64,000 nucleotides of DNA, taken from positions 1 to 64,000 of the forward strand of contig JANOMT010000006.1 in the NCBI GenBank assembly GCA_031420415.1, read 5' to 3'. Made by a program: the position numbers and the translations under genes. Below, piece after piece: positions 32,136-41,201 of this stretch; the stretch's first letter is position 1, and the number at the start of each line of letters is the position of its first letter. A model generated the notes under the pieces. That model saw nothing but the letters and a program-made list of their open reading frames with translations, ran no database searches and was not told where the DNA came from. This DNA is from JANYGA01 sp031420415 (GTDB lineage: Bacteria; Vulcanimicrobiota; Vulcanimicrobiia; Vulcanimicrobiales; Vulcanimicrobiaceae).

Positions 32136-34943
32136 TTACGATGAATCGCCGTTTTTGTGCGTTACGGAAATCTCCCTTCGCGCGATTCGTTCGATCGCGT
32201 GCGAATCGAAACTCGCACCGCGTGTCATCGCGCGTTCGAGATCGGCATCGCCGAGATGCTTGCCGAGCGCGGCGATGGTCCCTCGGTGGAGACGACGCAC
32301 GAGTGGAGGAATGGGGGACGTAGCGTGCTCGGTCATGGAGCGTACGTAGCCCATGAGTTCTGCCGCTCCGATCGTATCGCCGAGTCGCTCGAGGGTCGCC
32401 GCCAAAATGACGGTCGCATGCGAAAGCGCCATCGGAATTCCCGCGTTGCTCAAGAGATGAAGTGATTCCAGCGCGTTCGCGCGGGCGTCCACGATACGGC
32501 CGTCGAGGAAGAGCGCGTGCGCGAGTTCGAAACGCAGCAATCCCGTACCGCGCGCATCGTCGAGATCCTCGCAGAGGAGGAGCGCGCGTGCGACGCGCTC
32601 CGCCGCTTCGGCGGGACGGCCGCTCGCGATGGCGATATGTGCGAGACCCCGTAACGCGACGCCCGCATCACGATAACGCAGCCGCGCCTCGAGATCCGCG
32701 AGCGCGCTTTCGAGATCGCGTGACGCTTCGTCGAGCGCGTCTTCACGACCGTAAACGATCGCGTACCCGCGCAGAGCGCGCGCCCGTGCGGTCGCCACAC
32801 GATCGCCGTCGCTCGGCGCGCGCGCGATGCTCTCCGTCAGGCATGTCTCGGCTTCGGCGTAGCGACCCGCGTTGATGAGGCTCTGGCCCAAATATTCGAG
32901 CGCGCGCACAATCCCCGCGGTATCGTCGACCTCCCGATAGAGCGCGACGGCTCGTTCCGAAAACGGCACCGTTTGGACTGATGCGACGTCCACGCGAGCG
33001 GACTCGAGAAACACGCGGGCGCGTAACACGGCCGGACAACGTTCGGCGACGTTGCGCGCCGCATCGAGCCACGCCGCGCCTTCCGTGGGGCGGCGCGCGT
33101 GCCAGAAGAAGCCGAGCGCGACGACGATCTCCGCGCCGAGTGCGACGTCGCCGCCACGTTCGAGGCTCGCACGAAGGACGGCGCGGATGTTCTCGATCTC
33201 GCGTTCGATTTCGTCGAGCCACGCGCGTTCGCGCATATCGCCGAGCGCCCCGGCGGTGCGGCGAACGAACGCGAGCACCGTTTGCGCGAATCGACGTTCG
33301 ATATCCGCGCGTTCGGACGATTCCGTAAGGCGTTCTCGCGCGTACTGATGCATCGATTCGAGGAAGCGAAAGCGCGTGCGATCCGCACCGTGTTCGGCGA
33401 CCACCATCGACTTCGAAACGAGCGCTTCGAGGCGATCGACGATCTCGTACTCGTCGGGCTCGAAGTCGGCATCGATGGCGACGGCACCCTCGATCGTCCA
33501 CCCGCCCGCGAAGACGGAAAGTCGCCGGAAGAGCGCGCGCTCGGGCACCGAGAGGAGGTCGTGGCTCCAGTCGATGAGCGAGAGTAACGTGCGCGTTCGA
33601 TCGGGGCCGACGACGCGCGAACCGCGTAGCATTTGGAAGCGCTCGCCGATCCGTTCGAGCAGTTCTTTAGGCGTGAACGTCATGAGGCGTGGAGCGGCGA
33701 GTTCGAGTGCGAAGGGGAGGGCGTCGAGCTCGCGGCAGAGTGCGACGACATCGCCTGCGTTCTGCTCGGTCAACGCAAACGCACGATTGGCCGCGATGGC
33801 GCGATCCACGAGAAGCGCGACGGCGCTATACTCGTGCGCGCTCGCTGCCGTAACGGGCGCGTGGGCCAACGGGAGCGAGAGCGGTGGGAGCCCGAATTGC
33901 CATTCGCCCGTGATGCGAAGCCCCTCGCGGCTGGTCGCGATGATACGCAGCGCCGGGCATCCTTCGAGGAGGCGTTGGACGCACGCAATCACCGCGTCGA
34001 TCACGTGTTCGCAGTTGTCGAAGATCGCGAGCGTGGGTTTCGTGCCGATCGCGGCAACGATGCTTGCGATGAGTGGATCCGTGCCGCTCGACCGCACGCC
34101 GAGGACCGACGCGAATTCGTCGACGACGAGTTCGGGCGATCCGAGCGTCGCGAGATCGACGAACCAGACGCCACCGGAGAAATCGTTGCGAAGCGAATCG
34201 CCGAGTTGAATCGCGGCGCGCGTCTTTCCGACGCCGCCGGGCCCCACGAGCGTCACGAGCCGATGCTCGGCGATCAACGCGCGCAATGCCGCGAGATCGT
34301 CCTCGCGACCGACGAAACTCGTGACCATCGCGGGAAGATTCGAACGTGCGATATCGTGCGTGCGCAAAGGCGGAAATTCCGCGGCGAGATCGGGCACGAC
34401 GAGCGCGAAGAGACGCTCCGTCGACGCGAGATCTTTGATTTGAAATTCCCCGAGTTCTCGTAAGCTCGCATCCGTCGGAAGGTCGGCGCGTACGAGTTCG
34501 CCCGAGATTGCTGAAAGCAAAATCTGGCCGCCGTGTCCGGCGGCCGTAATGCGCGCGACGCGATTGACCGTCGGCCCGAAATAGTCGCCGTTACGTTCGT
34601 CGGCCGTTCCCGTATGGATGGCCATCCGAGTCGCGATGCCTCCGACGGCATCGAAGTCGGCGGCAGCGAGCGCGCGCTGCGCATCGAGCGCGCCGTCCAC
34701 AGCGCTACGTACGTTCGCAAAGGCGACGCAGAAGGCGTCTCCGACGGTTTTAAAAACGAACCCGCCGTTGCGGGCCATAGCCGTGCCGACGATCGCATCG
34801 TGGCTCCGGAGCGCACCCGCCATCGCCTCGGGAAAACGTTCCCAGCGCTGCGTGCTGCCCTCGATATCGGTAAAGAGAAAACTGATGGTGCCCGACGGCG
34901 CTCGCGGTTGCGCGCGTGCTACCTCGTTAAGCGAAGCATCCAT
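32136..34943 (-). CDS. Class III nucleotidyl cyclase/NB-ARC ATPase/TPR signalling protein
   Basis: A 935-residue multidomain regulator. Residues ~18-180 are a class III adenylate/guanylate cyclase domain (TISFLFTDIEGSTQRWERFP with the first metal Asp, VGDAF, FGPTVNRVARI). Residues ~205-500 hold an STAND/NB-ARC ATPase with Walker A LVGPGGVGKTRAA and Walker B TLAIFDNCEH, plus RIIATSREGLR. The C-terminal ~430 residues are TPR-like helices, for example RALEYLGQSLINAGRYAEAE. Such proteins sense ligands through the repeats and may signal by cNMP. The precursor-like gene follows at once in the same direction, and tldD diverges upstream, so it may regulate both. Confidence 0.9.
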   Translation of the reverse strand: MDASLNEVARAQPRAPSGTISFLFTDIEGSTQRWERFPEAMAGALRSHDAIVGTAMARNGGFVFKTVGDAFCVAFANVRSAVDGALDAQRALAAADFDAVGGIATRMAIHTGTADERNGDYFGPTVNRVARITAAGHGGQILLSAISGELVRADLPTDASLRELGEFQIKDLASTERLFALVVPDLAAEFPPLRTHDIARSNLPAMVTSFVGREDDLAALRALIAEHRLVTLVGPGGVGKTRAAIQLGDSLRNDFSGGVWFVDLATLGSPELVVDEFASVLGVRSSGTDPLIASIVAAIGTKPTLAIFDNCEHVIDAVIACVQRLLEGCPALRIIATSREGLRITGEWQFGLPPLSLPLAHAPVTAASAHEYSAVALLVDRAIAANRAFALTEQNAGDVVALCRELDALPFALELAAPRLMTFTPKELLERIGERFQMLRGSRVVGPDRTRTLLSLIDWSHDLLSVPERALFRRLSVFAGGWTIEGAVAIDADFEPDEYEIVDRLEALVSKSMVVAEHGADRTRFRFLESMHQYARERLTESSERADIERRFAQTVLAFVRRTAGALGDMRERAWLDEIEREIENIRAVLRASLERGGDVALGAEIVVALGFFWHARRPTEGAAWLDAARNVAERCPAVLRARVFLESARVDVASVQTVPFSERAVALYREVDDTAGIVRALEYLGQSLINAGRYAEAETCLTESIARAPSDGDRVATARARALRGYAIVYGREDALDEASRDLESALADLEARLRYRDAGVALRGLAHIAIASGRPAEAAERVARALLLCEDLDDARGTGLLRFELAHALFLDGRIVDARANALESLHLLSNAGIPMALSHATVILAATLERLGDTIGAAELMGYVRSMTEHATSPIPPLVRRLHRGTIAALGKHLGDADLERAMTRGASFDSHAIERIARREISVTHKNGDSS

Positions 34944-35063
34944 ACTTCATACTTCGCTTCACGACGCGCTTTTCCACTACAAGGCGAAGGATCTATTCGC
35001 ACGGCACTCGCGCGCCGCTCTCGCCGCGGAATCGAAGCCTCGCGCACCGAAGATCGACAAAAC
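34944..35063. promoter_or_regulatory. Divergent intergenic region between the cyclase regulator and tldD
   Basis: A 120-base gap that must hold promoters for the minus-strand regulator/precursor unit and the plus-strand tldD-tldE unit. A short tandem repeat CATACTT-CATACTT lies at its left edge, against the regulator start. No consensus -35/-10 pair stands out. Confidence 0.3.
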
Positions 35064-36470
35064 ATGCGACCCGATGCTGCTCTTTTCGAACGCGTCCTCA
35101 CGCGAGCGCTTGGCGCGGGCGACTACGCCGATGCGTTCTACGAGCGGCGTATCACGCGAACGTTCCGCCTGCAAGACGGCCGCATCCATGAAGCCGGCAT
35201 CTCGGTGTCGTGCGGTGTCGGCATTCGCGTGCTCGTGGGCGAACGCGCCGGATACGCGTGTTCGGAGGATCTCTCCGAATCGTCGCTTCTGGAGACGGCG
35301 CGCGTCGCCGCGCTCATCGCGAAAGATCGTAACGCCGGCACCCGCTCGATCCATCTTCCGACGGATCCGATGCGAGCTGCGAGCGCATACGCTCGGGCCG
35401 AACCGGAACGCGCGCGTGCCGAATCCGCAACGTACGTCGATCTGCTCGCGCGAGCGGACGTCGCGGCGCGCGCCACCGATCCGCGAATTACGAGCGTTAA
35501 CGCATTTTTTTCAAGCGAAGTTCAGGATGTCGCGATCGCAACGAGCGAGGGCCGCTACGTCGTCGATCGGCGACCGCTCGTGACCTTCGGCGTGCAATGC
35601 GTCGCGCAGGGGAAAGAGCGCGGGACGGGATTCTACGGCGACGGTCGCCGCGCGAGTATCGATTTTTTCCTCGACACACCCCCGGAATCGATCGCGCGTG
35701 AAGCGGCGCGTATCGCCTGCGTCAATAGCGATGCGATTGCGACGCCCGCGGGCGAGATGGAAGTCGTGGTGGGTGCCGGTAGCGGCGGCGTGTTGTTGCA
35801 CGAAGCGGTCGGTCACGGGCTCGAAGGCGATTTCAACCGACAGGGGACGTCGCTCTATAGCGGTCGCATCGGCGAACGGGTTGCGAACGAGCTCGTCACG
35901 ATTTACGACGACGGCGATCTCCCGGCCGAGCGCGGTAGCCTCTCGATCGACGATGAGGGGACGCCGGGCCAGCACAAGGTCCTCGTCGAAAATGGAATCC
36001 TGCGCGGCTACATGCACGACCATCTCAACGCCGGCTTGATGGGCACGACGTCGACGGGCAGCGGACGGCGCCAATCGTATCGCGTGATGCCGCAGCCACG
36101 CATGTGCAATACGTACATGCCCGATGGCACCTCGACGTACGACGAGATCGTCGGCTCGGTCAAACGCGGCATTTTCGCGACGTCGTTCGCCGGCGGTCAG
36201 GTCGAGATCAGCAAGGGTGATTTTGTCTTCATGCTCGCCGAAGGCTATCTCATCGAAGACGGCAAGCTCACGGCACCGATTCGCGGCGCGAGTCTCATCG
36301 GGAACGGACCCGACGTGATGAACCGCGTCACCGCCGTCGGCAACGACGGTCGTCTTGCGGGGCGTTACTACACGTGCGGCAAGGGCGGTCAGTACGTTCC
36401 CGTCGGCGTCGGCATGCCGACGGTGAAGATTTCGAGCGTGACCGTCGGAGGATCGTCGATTGGCAGCTGA
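35064..36470 (+). CDS. tldD: Metallopeptidase TldD
   Basis: A 468-residue TldD subunit. The zinc motif HEAVGHGLEGDF (HExxxH) is at about residues 250-261. VVVGAGSGGVLLHEA and MPQPRMCNTYM are family signatures, and the C terminus GGQYVPVGVGMPTVKI is standard. TldD/TldE form a heterodimer that unfolds and cuts peptides, including leader removal from microcin B17 and other RiPPs and degradation of CcdA antitoxin. The ATG at 35064 fits the conserved N terminus. The end overlaps tldE by 11 bases. Its position next to a precursor-like gene suggests a leader-peptidase role, but TldDE is also a common housekeeping pair. Confidence 0.95.
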   Translation: MRPDAALFERVLTRALGAGDYADAFYERRITRTFRLQDGRIHEAGISVSCGVGIRVLVGERAGYACSEDLSESSLLETARVAALIAKDRNAGTRSIHLPTDPMRAASAYARAEPERARAESATYVDLLARADVAARATDPRITSVNAFFSSEVQDVAIATSEGRYVVDRRPLVTFGVQCVAQGKERGTGFYGDGRRASIDFFLDTPPESIAREAARIACVNSDAIATPAGEMEVVVGAGSGGVLLHEAVGHGLEGDFNRQGTSLYSGRIGERVANELVTIYDDGDLPAERGSLSIDDEGTPGQHKVLVENGILRGYMHDHLNAGLMGTTSTGSGRRQSYRVMPQPRMCNTYMPDGTSTYDEIVGSVKRGIFATSFAGGQVEISKGDFVFMLAEGYLIEDGKLTAPIRGASLIGNGPDVMNRVTAVGNDGRLAGRYYTCGKGGQYVPVGVGMPTVKISSVTVGGSSIGS

Positions 36471-37800
36471 GCTCGAACTCGCACGTCGCGTCGTCGCGCT
36501 CGCGACTGCCGCCGGCGCGACGGCGGCGGAGGCGACGTATACGGTCTCGGATCGCTTTAGTACCGAAGCACGTGATACCGAAGTCGTAAAACTCGAACAA
36601 TCCGTCGGGCGCAGCGTCACGCTGCGCGTCTTCGTTGCCGGCGGTAAGGCGTCGCTCGGAACGAGCGATCTCTCGACCGATGGTCTGGAGCGATTCGTAC
36701 GCGAAACCGTCGACGCCGCGCGGTTCGTCGCTCCCGATGCCCATGCGGGCCTGCCCGATCGCGATGCTACTCCGCTCGTGGCGGACGACGACGACGCGCT
36801 CGCGATGTACGCGGACGACGTGCGCGCGCGGGATCCCGAGAAGAAGATCGCAGACGCCCTCGCACTCGAGCGATTCGCACGCGTGGCCGATTCGCGGATC
36901 GTCAATTCCAGTGGCGCGCGCGTCGCCGACGCGACGTCGACCGTGGCGCTCGCGAACTCGAGCGGTTTCGCCGGTAGCTATCGCGCCTCGCAAGCGTCGA
37001 TCGGTGTCGGTCCGATCGCCCGTGATGGTGAGATCAAGCGTACGGGCTCGTATGGTAGCGCGGCTCGCGGGTACGCGAGTCTCGAAGCCGTCGAGATCGT
37101 CGCGCTGAAGGCGGCGCAGCGCGCGGTCGCACTCATCGGTGCGAAAAAACCGCCGACGATGCGCGTCCCCGTCATCTTCGAACGTGACGTCGCCGCGCTC
37201 GTCCTCTCCGACCTCTTCGCCGCCGTCAGTGCCGCGAACGTCGCGATCGGCAACTCGTTTCTCGCGGATCGCATCGGCGAACGCATCGGCAGCGATCTCG
37301 TCACGATCGTCGACGACGGTCGCGTGCCCGGCGGGCTCGGGACGTCGCCCTTCGACGGCGAGGGCGTCGCGACGCGGCGCACCTCCGTCGTCGAGCGCGG
37401 GATCTTACGATCGTTTCTGTACGATACATACTACGCACGCAGGCTCGGTGCGGCGAGCACCGGCAACGCGTCGGGTGGCGGCATCGGGCCGAACAATTTT
37501 TATTTGCTGCCCGGTTTCGGCGATCTCGACGCACTCGTTGCCTCGACTGCGCGCGGGGTGCTCGTGCTCGATACGATCGGTTTCTCGACGGAATCCGTAA
37601 CGGGAACGTACAGCCGCGGCGCGCGTGGCTTCCTCATCGAAAACGGCGAACTCGCGGGCGCGATCGACGAGTTTACGATCGCGGGCAACCTGTGCGAGAT
37701 GCTCGGCGCGATCGATGCGGTCGCAGACGATCTCGTCTTCGATCAAGGTATCGTCGCGCCGTCGTTTCGCGTGGCGGAGATGACGGTGTCGGGGAGTTAG
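36460..37800 (+). CDS. tldE: TldE/PmbA, partner subunit of TldD
   Basis: A 446-residue TldD/PmbA-family protein lacking the HExxxH zinc site, as expected for the TldE subunit. Features are a VKLEQSVGRSVTLRVFV strand, PVIFERDVAALVLSDLF, NSFLADRIGERIGS, GGGIGPNNFYLLPG and the terminal VAPSFRVAEMTVSG. A TTG start at 36460 overlaps the tldD end; no better start is near. Together with tldD it encodes a complete TldDE protease. Confidence 0.94.
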   Translation: MAAELELARRVVALATAAGATAAEATYTVSDRFSTEARDTEVVKLEQSVGRSVTLRVFVAGGKASLGTSDLSTDGLERFVRETVDAARFVAPDAHAGLPDRDATPLVADDDDALAMYADDVRARDPEKKIADALALERFARVADSRIVNSSGARVADATSTVALANSSGFAGSYRASQASIGVGPIARDGEIKRTGSYGSAARGYASLEAVEIVALKAAQRAVALIGAKKPPTMRVPVIFERDVAALVLSDLFAAVSAANVAIGNSFLADRIGERIGSDLVTIVDDGRVPGGLGTSPFDGEGVATRRTSVVERGILRSFLYDTYYARRLGAASTGNASGGGIGPNNFYLLPGFGDLDALVASTARGVLVLDTIGFSTESVTGTYSRGARGFLIENGELAGAIDEFTIAGNLCEMLGAIDAVADDLVFDQGIVAPSFRVAEMTVSGS

Positions 37801-37934
37801 GGGTTTTCGTGATTTCGCGGCTCCGGGTCCGGGAGCGACGTAACGATAGCAGCGCAGTCATGCGGTAGCGGACGAAGGCGAATCATTCGTCATCACATGC
37901 CACGGCGTGCCGAGCGGCACGCAGCAAGTATTCC

Positions 37935-38522
37935 CTACTCGAGTTCGACGTCGAGAACGAGGGCGAGCGAATTGCCGATCGTGCCGTCGAACGGGGTGAC
38001 GTGCATACCGAATCCGTGGCGATCGAGGGTGCCCGTCGCGCGATAGCGTGCGTGCGGTCCCGTGCGCACTGCCGTGACGTCGAGCGTGACGGGTTGTGCG
38101 ACGCCGTGGACGGTGAGCGTGCCGTCTATTTTAAATCCTGACGGTGTCGCGGTGATGGCCGTACTCGCGAACGTCCACGTCTTGAATCGCGCGACGTCGA
38201 ACCAATCGGGACCCTGGAGATCGTCGTCACGATCGCCATCACCCGTGGCGATGCGTCGCGGATCGAGCGTGGCTTCCACGCTCGTTGGAACGGTCGCATC
38301 GACGCCTGCGAACGTTGCGTGACCGGTGACGATCGGGATTTTACCGAGCACGTGCTGGACGAAGAGATGCGTTACGTCGAAACTTGCGAGTGAATGCGCG
38401 GGAACGATCGCGCGCGTGATGATTCGACTCGCGAGCGGAGCGGGTTCGGCTGCCAACATCGGCATCGGCACGAGCATCGCGAACGATGCGACGCATGCGA
38501 GTGTCGCGAACGTGCTCCGCAT
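37935..38522 (-). CDS. YceI-family periplasmic lipid-binding protein
   Basis: A 195-residue exported protein with a signal peptide ending AAEP. The mature part is the YceI lipocalin-like barrel: DVTHLFVQHVLGKIPIVTG, a VDATVPTSVEATLD strand, DWFDVARFKTWTF and GTLTVHGVAQPVTLDV. Members bind polyisoprenoids such as ubiquinone precursors. It overlaps the upstream CxxCH barrel gene by TAATG, so the two are made together, perhaps for periplasmic electron or quinone handling. Confidence 0.9.
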   Translation of the reverse strand: MRSTFATLACVASFAMLVPMPMLAAEPAPLASRIITRAIVPAHSLASFDVTHLFVQHVLGKIPIVTGHATFAGVDATVPTSVEATLDPRRIATGDGDRDDDLQGPDWFDVARFKTWTFASTAITATPSGFKIDGTLTVHGVAQPVTLDVTAVRTGPHARYRATGTLDRHGFGMHVTPFDGTIGNSLALVLDVELE

Positions 38523-39631
38523 TAGTACGCAACCGTATATTGTACGCCCAGCACGTGTTTGGCCGTGGGGACGTGCGTGATGAGATCCTCGACCGTCAGC
38601 CGTGCGTTGCGCGTGACGCGATATCCGAGCAGCGGTACGACGTCGCGCGCGAAACCGTGCGTACCATCATGCGTGCCTTCGTACCGAAGCGAAGCGAAGA
38701 GTCGCCGCGTGAAGGCGTAGCGCACTTGCACGAGTCCAGCGCTGGAAAGACGCGACGCCCCGTCGACGCCGGTTTGCATGAGGCCCTGCGCTTCGAACTT
38801 GCCGACCGCATAGGTCGCGCCGTACCCGATGCGGCGAAAGCGATCGAGGCCGTCCGTCAGCGGCCGAGCGCCGGCGTAGGCGTAGGCGGAGAGCGAGAGC
38901 GGCCCGAAAATTTGGTGCGCGACGAGCATCGTGTCGATGCCGTGTGAGGCGATGCCGCTCTGCCGATCGTGTCCGCCGAGAGCGAGCAGGGCAACGCTCG
39001 TCCCGCGCCCGAGATTTCCGACGCGAATTTCGAAGCCCGTCTTCGCATCGAAGAACGTGAAGGGATTGGCTCCGATCTTCTGATCGAAAATCGCATAATG
39101 TGAGAGCGATTCTCGGAACGATTCGGGATCGATCGGTAATGGCAACGTGAACGCACCGGCACGTATCGTGATCGCAACGCTCGCATCGTCGGGAGTCGCG
39201 CGATAGCCGATCCATGCATCGCGCGTCGCACCCGGACGGCCGCCGTCGATTGCGTACTGCTCCAGGAAGTAGTTCGCGCGCCTTCCGATGCGACCGGCGA
39301 GGAACAGCTCGACTTCATCGAGCGTTGCCTTGGGAAGGCCCGAGATATCGGGTTCGCTCGTGTAGGCGGTATTGATTTTCACGGCGATAGGCAACGTCGC
39401 GCGCGGTCGCGCCCCGGGAATCGCGAACCCATTGGCTTCGAAAGCGGTGCCGAATTCCGTCAGTCGCGGAACGACGGAGTGACATTTTTGGCACGTCATT
39501 GCGTACTCGTGCGCGAAATATGGAATCGCATCGGCTTGGTGCGGCTTGGCGAGTACCACGAAGCAAACGATCGCGATCGCGACGATCCGCGTGCGAAAGG
39601 CGAAATAGTGGGAAGGCCGTGCGAAAGGCAT
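38522..39631 (-). CDS. Exported c-type haem CxxCH protein with outer-membrane-like barrel
   Basis: A 369-residue protein with a signal peptide and, just after it, one haem-binding motif in AMTCQKCHSVVPRL (about residues 47-58). The remaining ~300 residues alternate short hydrophobic beta-strands with Gly/Tyr-rich turns (YFLEQYAIDGG, GATYAVGKFEAQG, VRYAFTRRLFASLRYEG) and end VQYTVAY, as outer-membrane barrels do. It resembles porin-cytochrome-like proteins seen near YceI genes in environmental genomes. One haem cannot cross a membrane alone, so partner cytochromes would be needed. The function is otherwise unknown. Confidence 0.75.
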   Translation of the reverse strand: MPFARPSHYFAFRTRIVAIAIVCFVVLAKPHQADAIPYFAHEYAMTCQKCHSVVPRLTEFGTAFEANGFAIPGARPRATLPIAVKINTAYTSEPDISGLPKATLDEVELFLAGRIGRRANYFLEQYAIDGGRPGATRDAWIGYRATPDDASVAITIRAGAFTLPLPIDPESFRESLSHYAIFDQKIGANPFTFFDAKTGFEIRVGNLGRGTSVALLALGGHDRQSGIASHGIDTMLVAHQIFGPLSLSAYAYAGARPLTDGLDRFRRIGYGATYAVGKFEAQGLMQTGVDGASRLSSAGLVQVRYAFTRRLFASLRYEGTHDGTHGFARDVVPLLGYRVTRNARLTVEDLITHVPTAKHVLGVQYTVAY

Positions 39632-39742
39632 CGCGAGCGCTCCGATCGAGGATGTGCTGTCGGGTTAATTAGGGAAGCCTAGTAATACTCCTCGCCAAGC
39701 CTCGCGCGAGGGGCGTCGGGGCGCCGAAACGTATCACGAAGG

Positions 39743-41185
39743 ATGGCATCACCCGCGATCGGCTACACGCTCATCATGCGCTTGGAGATGCCCTCATCTC
39801 CCGGAGCGTTCGGGACCCTCGCCTCGGCGATCGGCGACGCCGGCGGGATCATCGACGCGGTCGATATGCGGTCGGTCGCAAAGAGCGTCGTCACGCGCGA
39901 CGTCAGCGTCACGGTCGCATCGGATGCGGTTGCAAACGCCGTGCGCGCGTCGATCTTGCGGCTCGATACGGTGCGCTTGGTCAGCGTTTCGGATTCCACG
40001 TTTCTCGCGCATCTCGGCGGCAAGATCCGCATCCAACCGACGATCCCTGTGAAGACGCGAACCGACCTCTCCAAAGTGTATACGCCGGGTGTCGCGCGCG
40101 TCTCACTCGCGATCGCGAGCGATCCCGCGAAGGCATTTCAGTTAACCATCAAACGAAATACGGTCGCGGTCGTAACGGACGGGACGGCCGTACTCGGGCT
40201 CGGCGATATCGGGCCGCTCGCAGCCGCCCCCGTGATGGAGGGCAAGTGCATGCTCTTCAAACAGTTCGCCGACATCGATGCGTTTCCGATCTGCCTCGAT
40301 ACGAAAGACACCGACGAAATCGTCGAGACGATCGTGCGGATCGCACCGATTTTTGGCGGCATCAACCTCGAAGATATCTCGGCACCGCGTTGTTTCGAAA
40401 TCGAGCGACGCCTGCAAGAACGGCTCGATATTCCCGTCATGCACGACGACCAACACGGGACGGCCATCGTCATCCTCGCCGCACTCATCAACGCGTGTCA
40501 GGTCGTCGGCAAAACGATGAGCGACCTCACGATCGTCGTCGCCGGCAGCGGAGCCGCAGGTACGGCAACGATGAAGATGCTCTTGTCGGCGGGCGTGCGC
40601 GATGTGATCCCCGTCGATCGATCGGGTGCGATCAATCGCGTCGATCACTATGACGACGCGCATTGGGCTTGGTTGGCCGCACATACCAACCGCGAGAATC
40701 GGCGCGGGTCGCTCGCCGAGATGCTCGTCGGAGCCGACGTCTTTATCGGCGTTTCGGCACCGAATATTCTGCGTCCCGAAGATCTCAAGAAAATGGCGCG
40801 CGATCCGATCGTCTTCGCGATGGCGAATCCGACGCCCGAGATCATGCCGGACGTCGCCGCCCCCTACGTCGCCGTTATGGCCACGGGGCGGAGCGATTTT
40901 CCCAATCAGGTCAACAATCTGCTCGCCTTCCCGGGTATTTTTCGCGGCGCGCTCGACTGCCGTGCGACCTCGATTAGCGATGGCATGAAGCTCGCCGCGG
41001 CGAAAGCCATCGCGGCGATTATTACCGACGGCGAACGGGGACCCGAATATGTGATCCCGAGCGTTTTCGATACGCGTGTGGTCGACGCGGTCGCGCGAGC
41101 GGTCTCGTCTGCTGCCGCTGAGGAAGGTCTCGCCAGGCGGCAACTCTCCGTTGCCGAAGGCGAGGACATCCCCACTCTTGCATGA
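39743..41185 (+). CDS. NAD(P)-dependent malic enzyme with N-terminal ACT domain
   Basis: Converts malate to pyruvate and CO2. A 480-residue protein. Residues ~8-95 form an ACT-like regulatory domain (YTLIMRLEMPSSPGAFGTLA). The malic enzyme core follows: VYTPGVARVSLAI, the catalytic Lys/Asp region TDGTAVLGLGDIGPLAA, metal ligands in NLEDISAPRCF and PVMHDDQHGTAI, and the dinucleotide loop VVAGSGAAGTA. The ACT domain suggests feedback control by an amino acid or related ligand. The stop is followed 16 bases later by a response regulator gene. Confidence 0.94.
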   Translation: MASPAIGYTLIMRLEMPSSPGAFGTLASAIGDAGGIIDAVDMRSVAKSVVTRDVSVTVASDAVANAVRASILRLDTVRLVSVSDSTFLAHLGGKIRIQPTIPVKTRTDLSKVYTPGVARVSLAIASDPAKAFQLTIKRNTVAVVTDGTAVLGLGDIGPLAAAPVMEGKCMLFKQFADIDAFPICLDTKDTDEIVETIVRIAPIFGGINLEDISAPRCFEIERRLQERLDIPVMHDDQHGTAIVILAALINACQVVGKTMSDLTIVVAGSGAAGTATMKMLLSAGVRDVIPVDRSGAINRVDHYDDAHWAWLAAHTNRENRRGSLAEMLVGADVFIGVSAPNILRPEDLKKMARDPIVFAMANPTPEIMPDVAAPYVAVMATGRSDFPNQVNNLLAFPGIFRGALDCRATSISDGMKLAAAKAIAAIITDGERGPEYVIPSVFDTRVVDAVARAVSSAAAEEGLARRQLSVAEGEDIPTLA

Positions 41186-41201
41186 TGTCCACCCGGAATT
41201 G

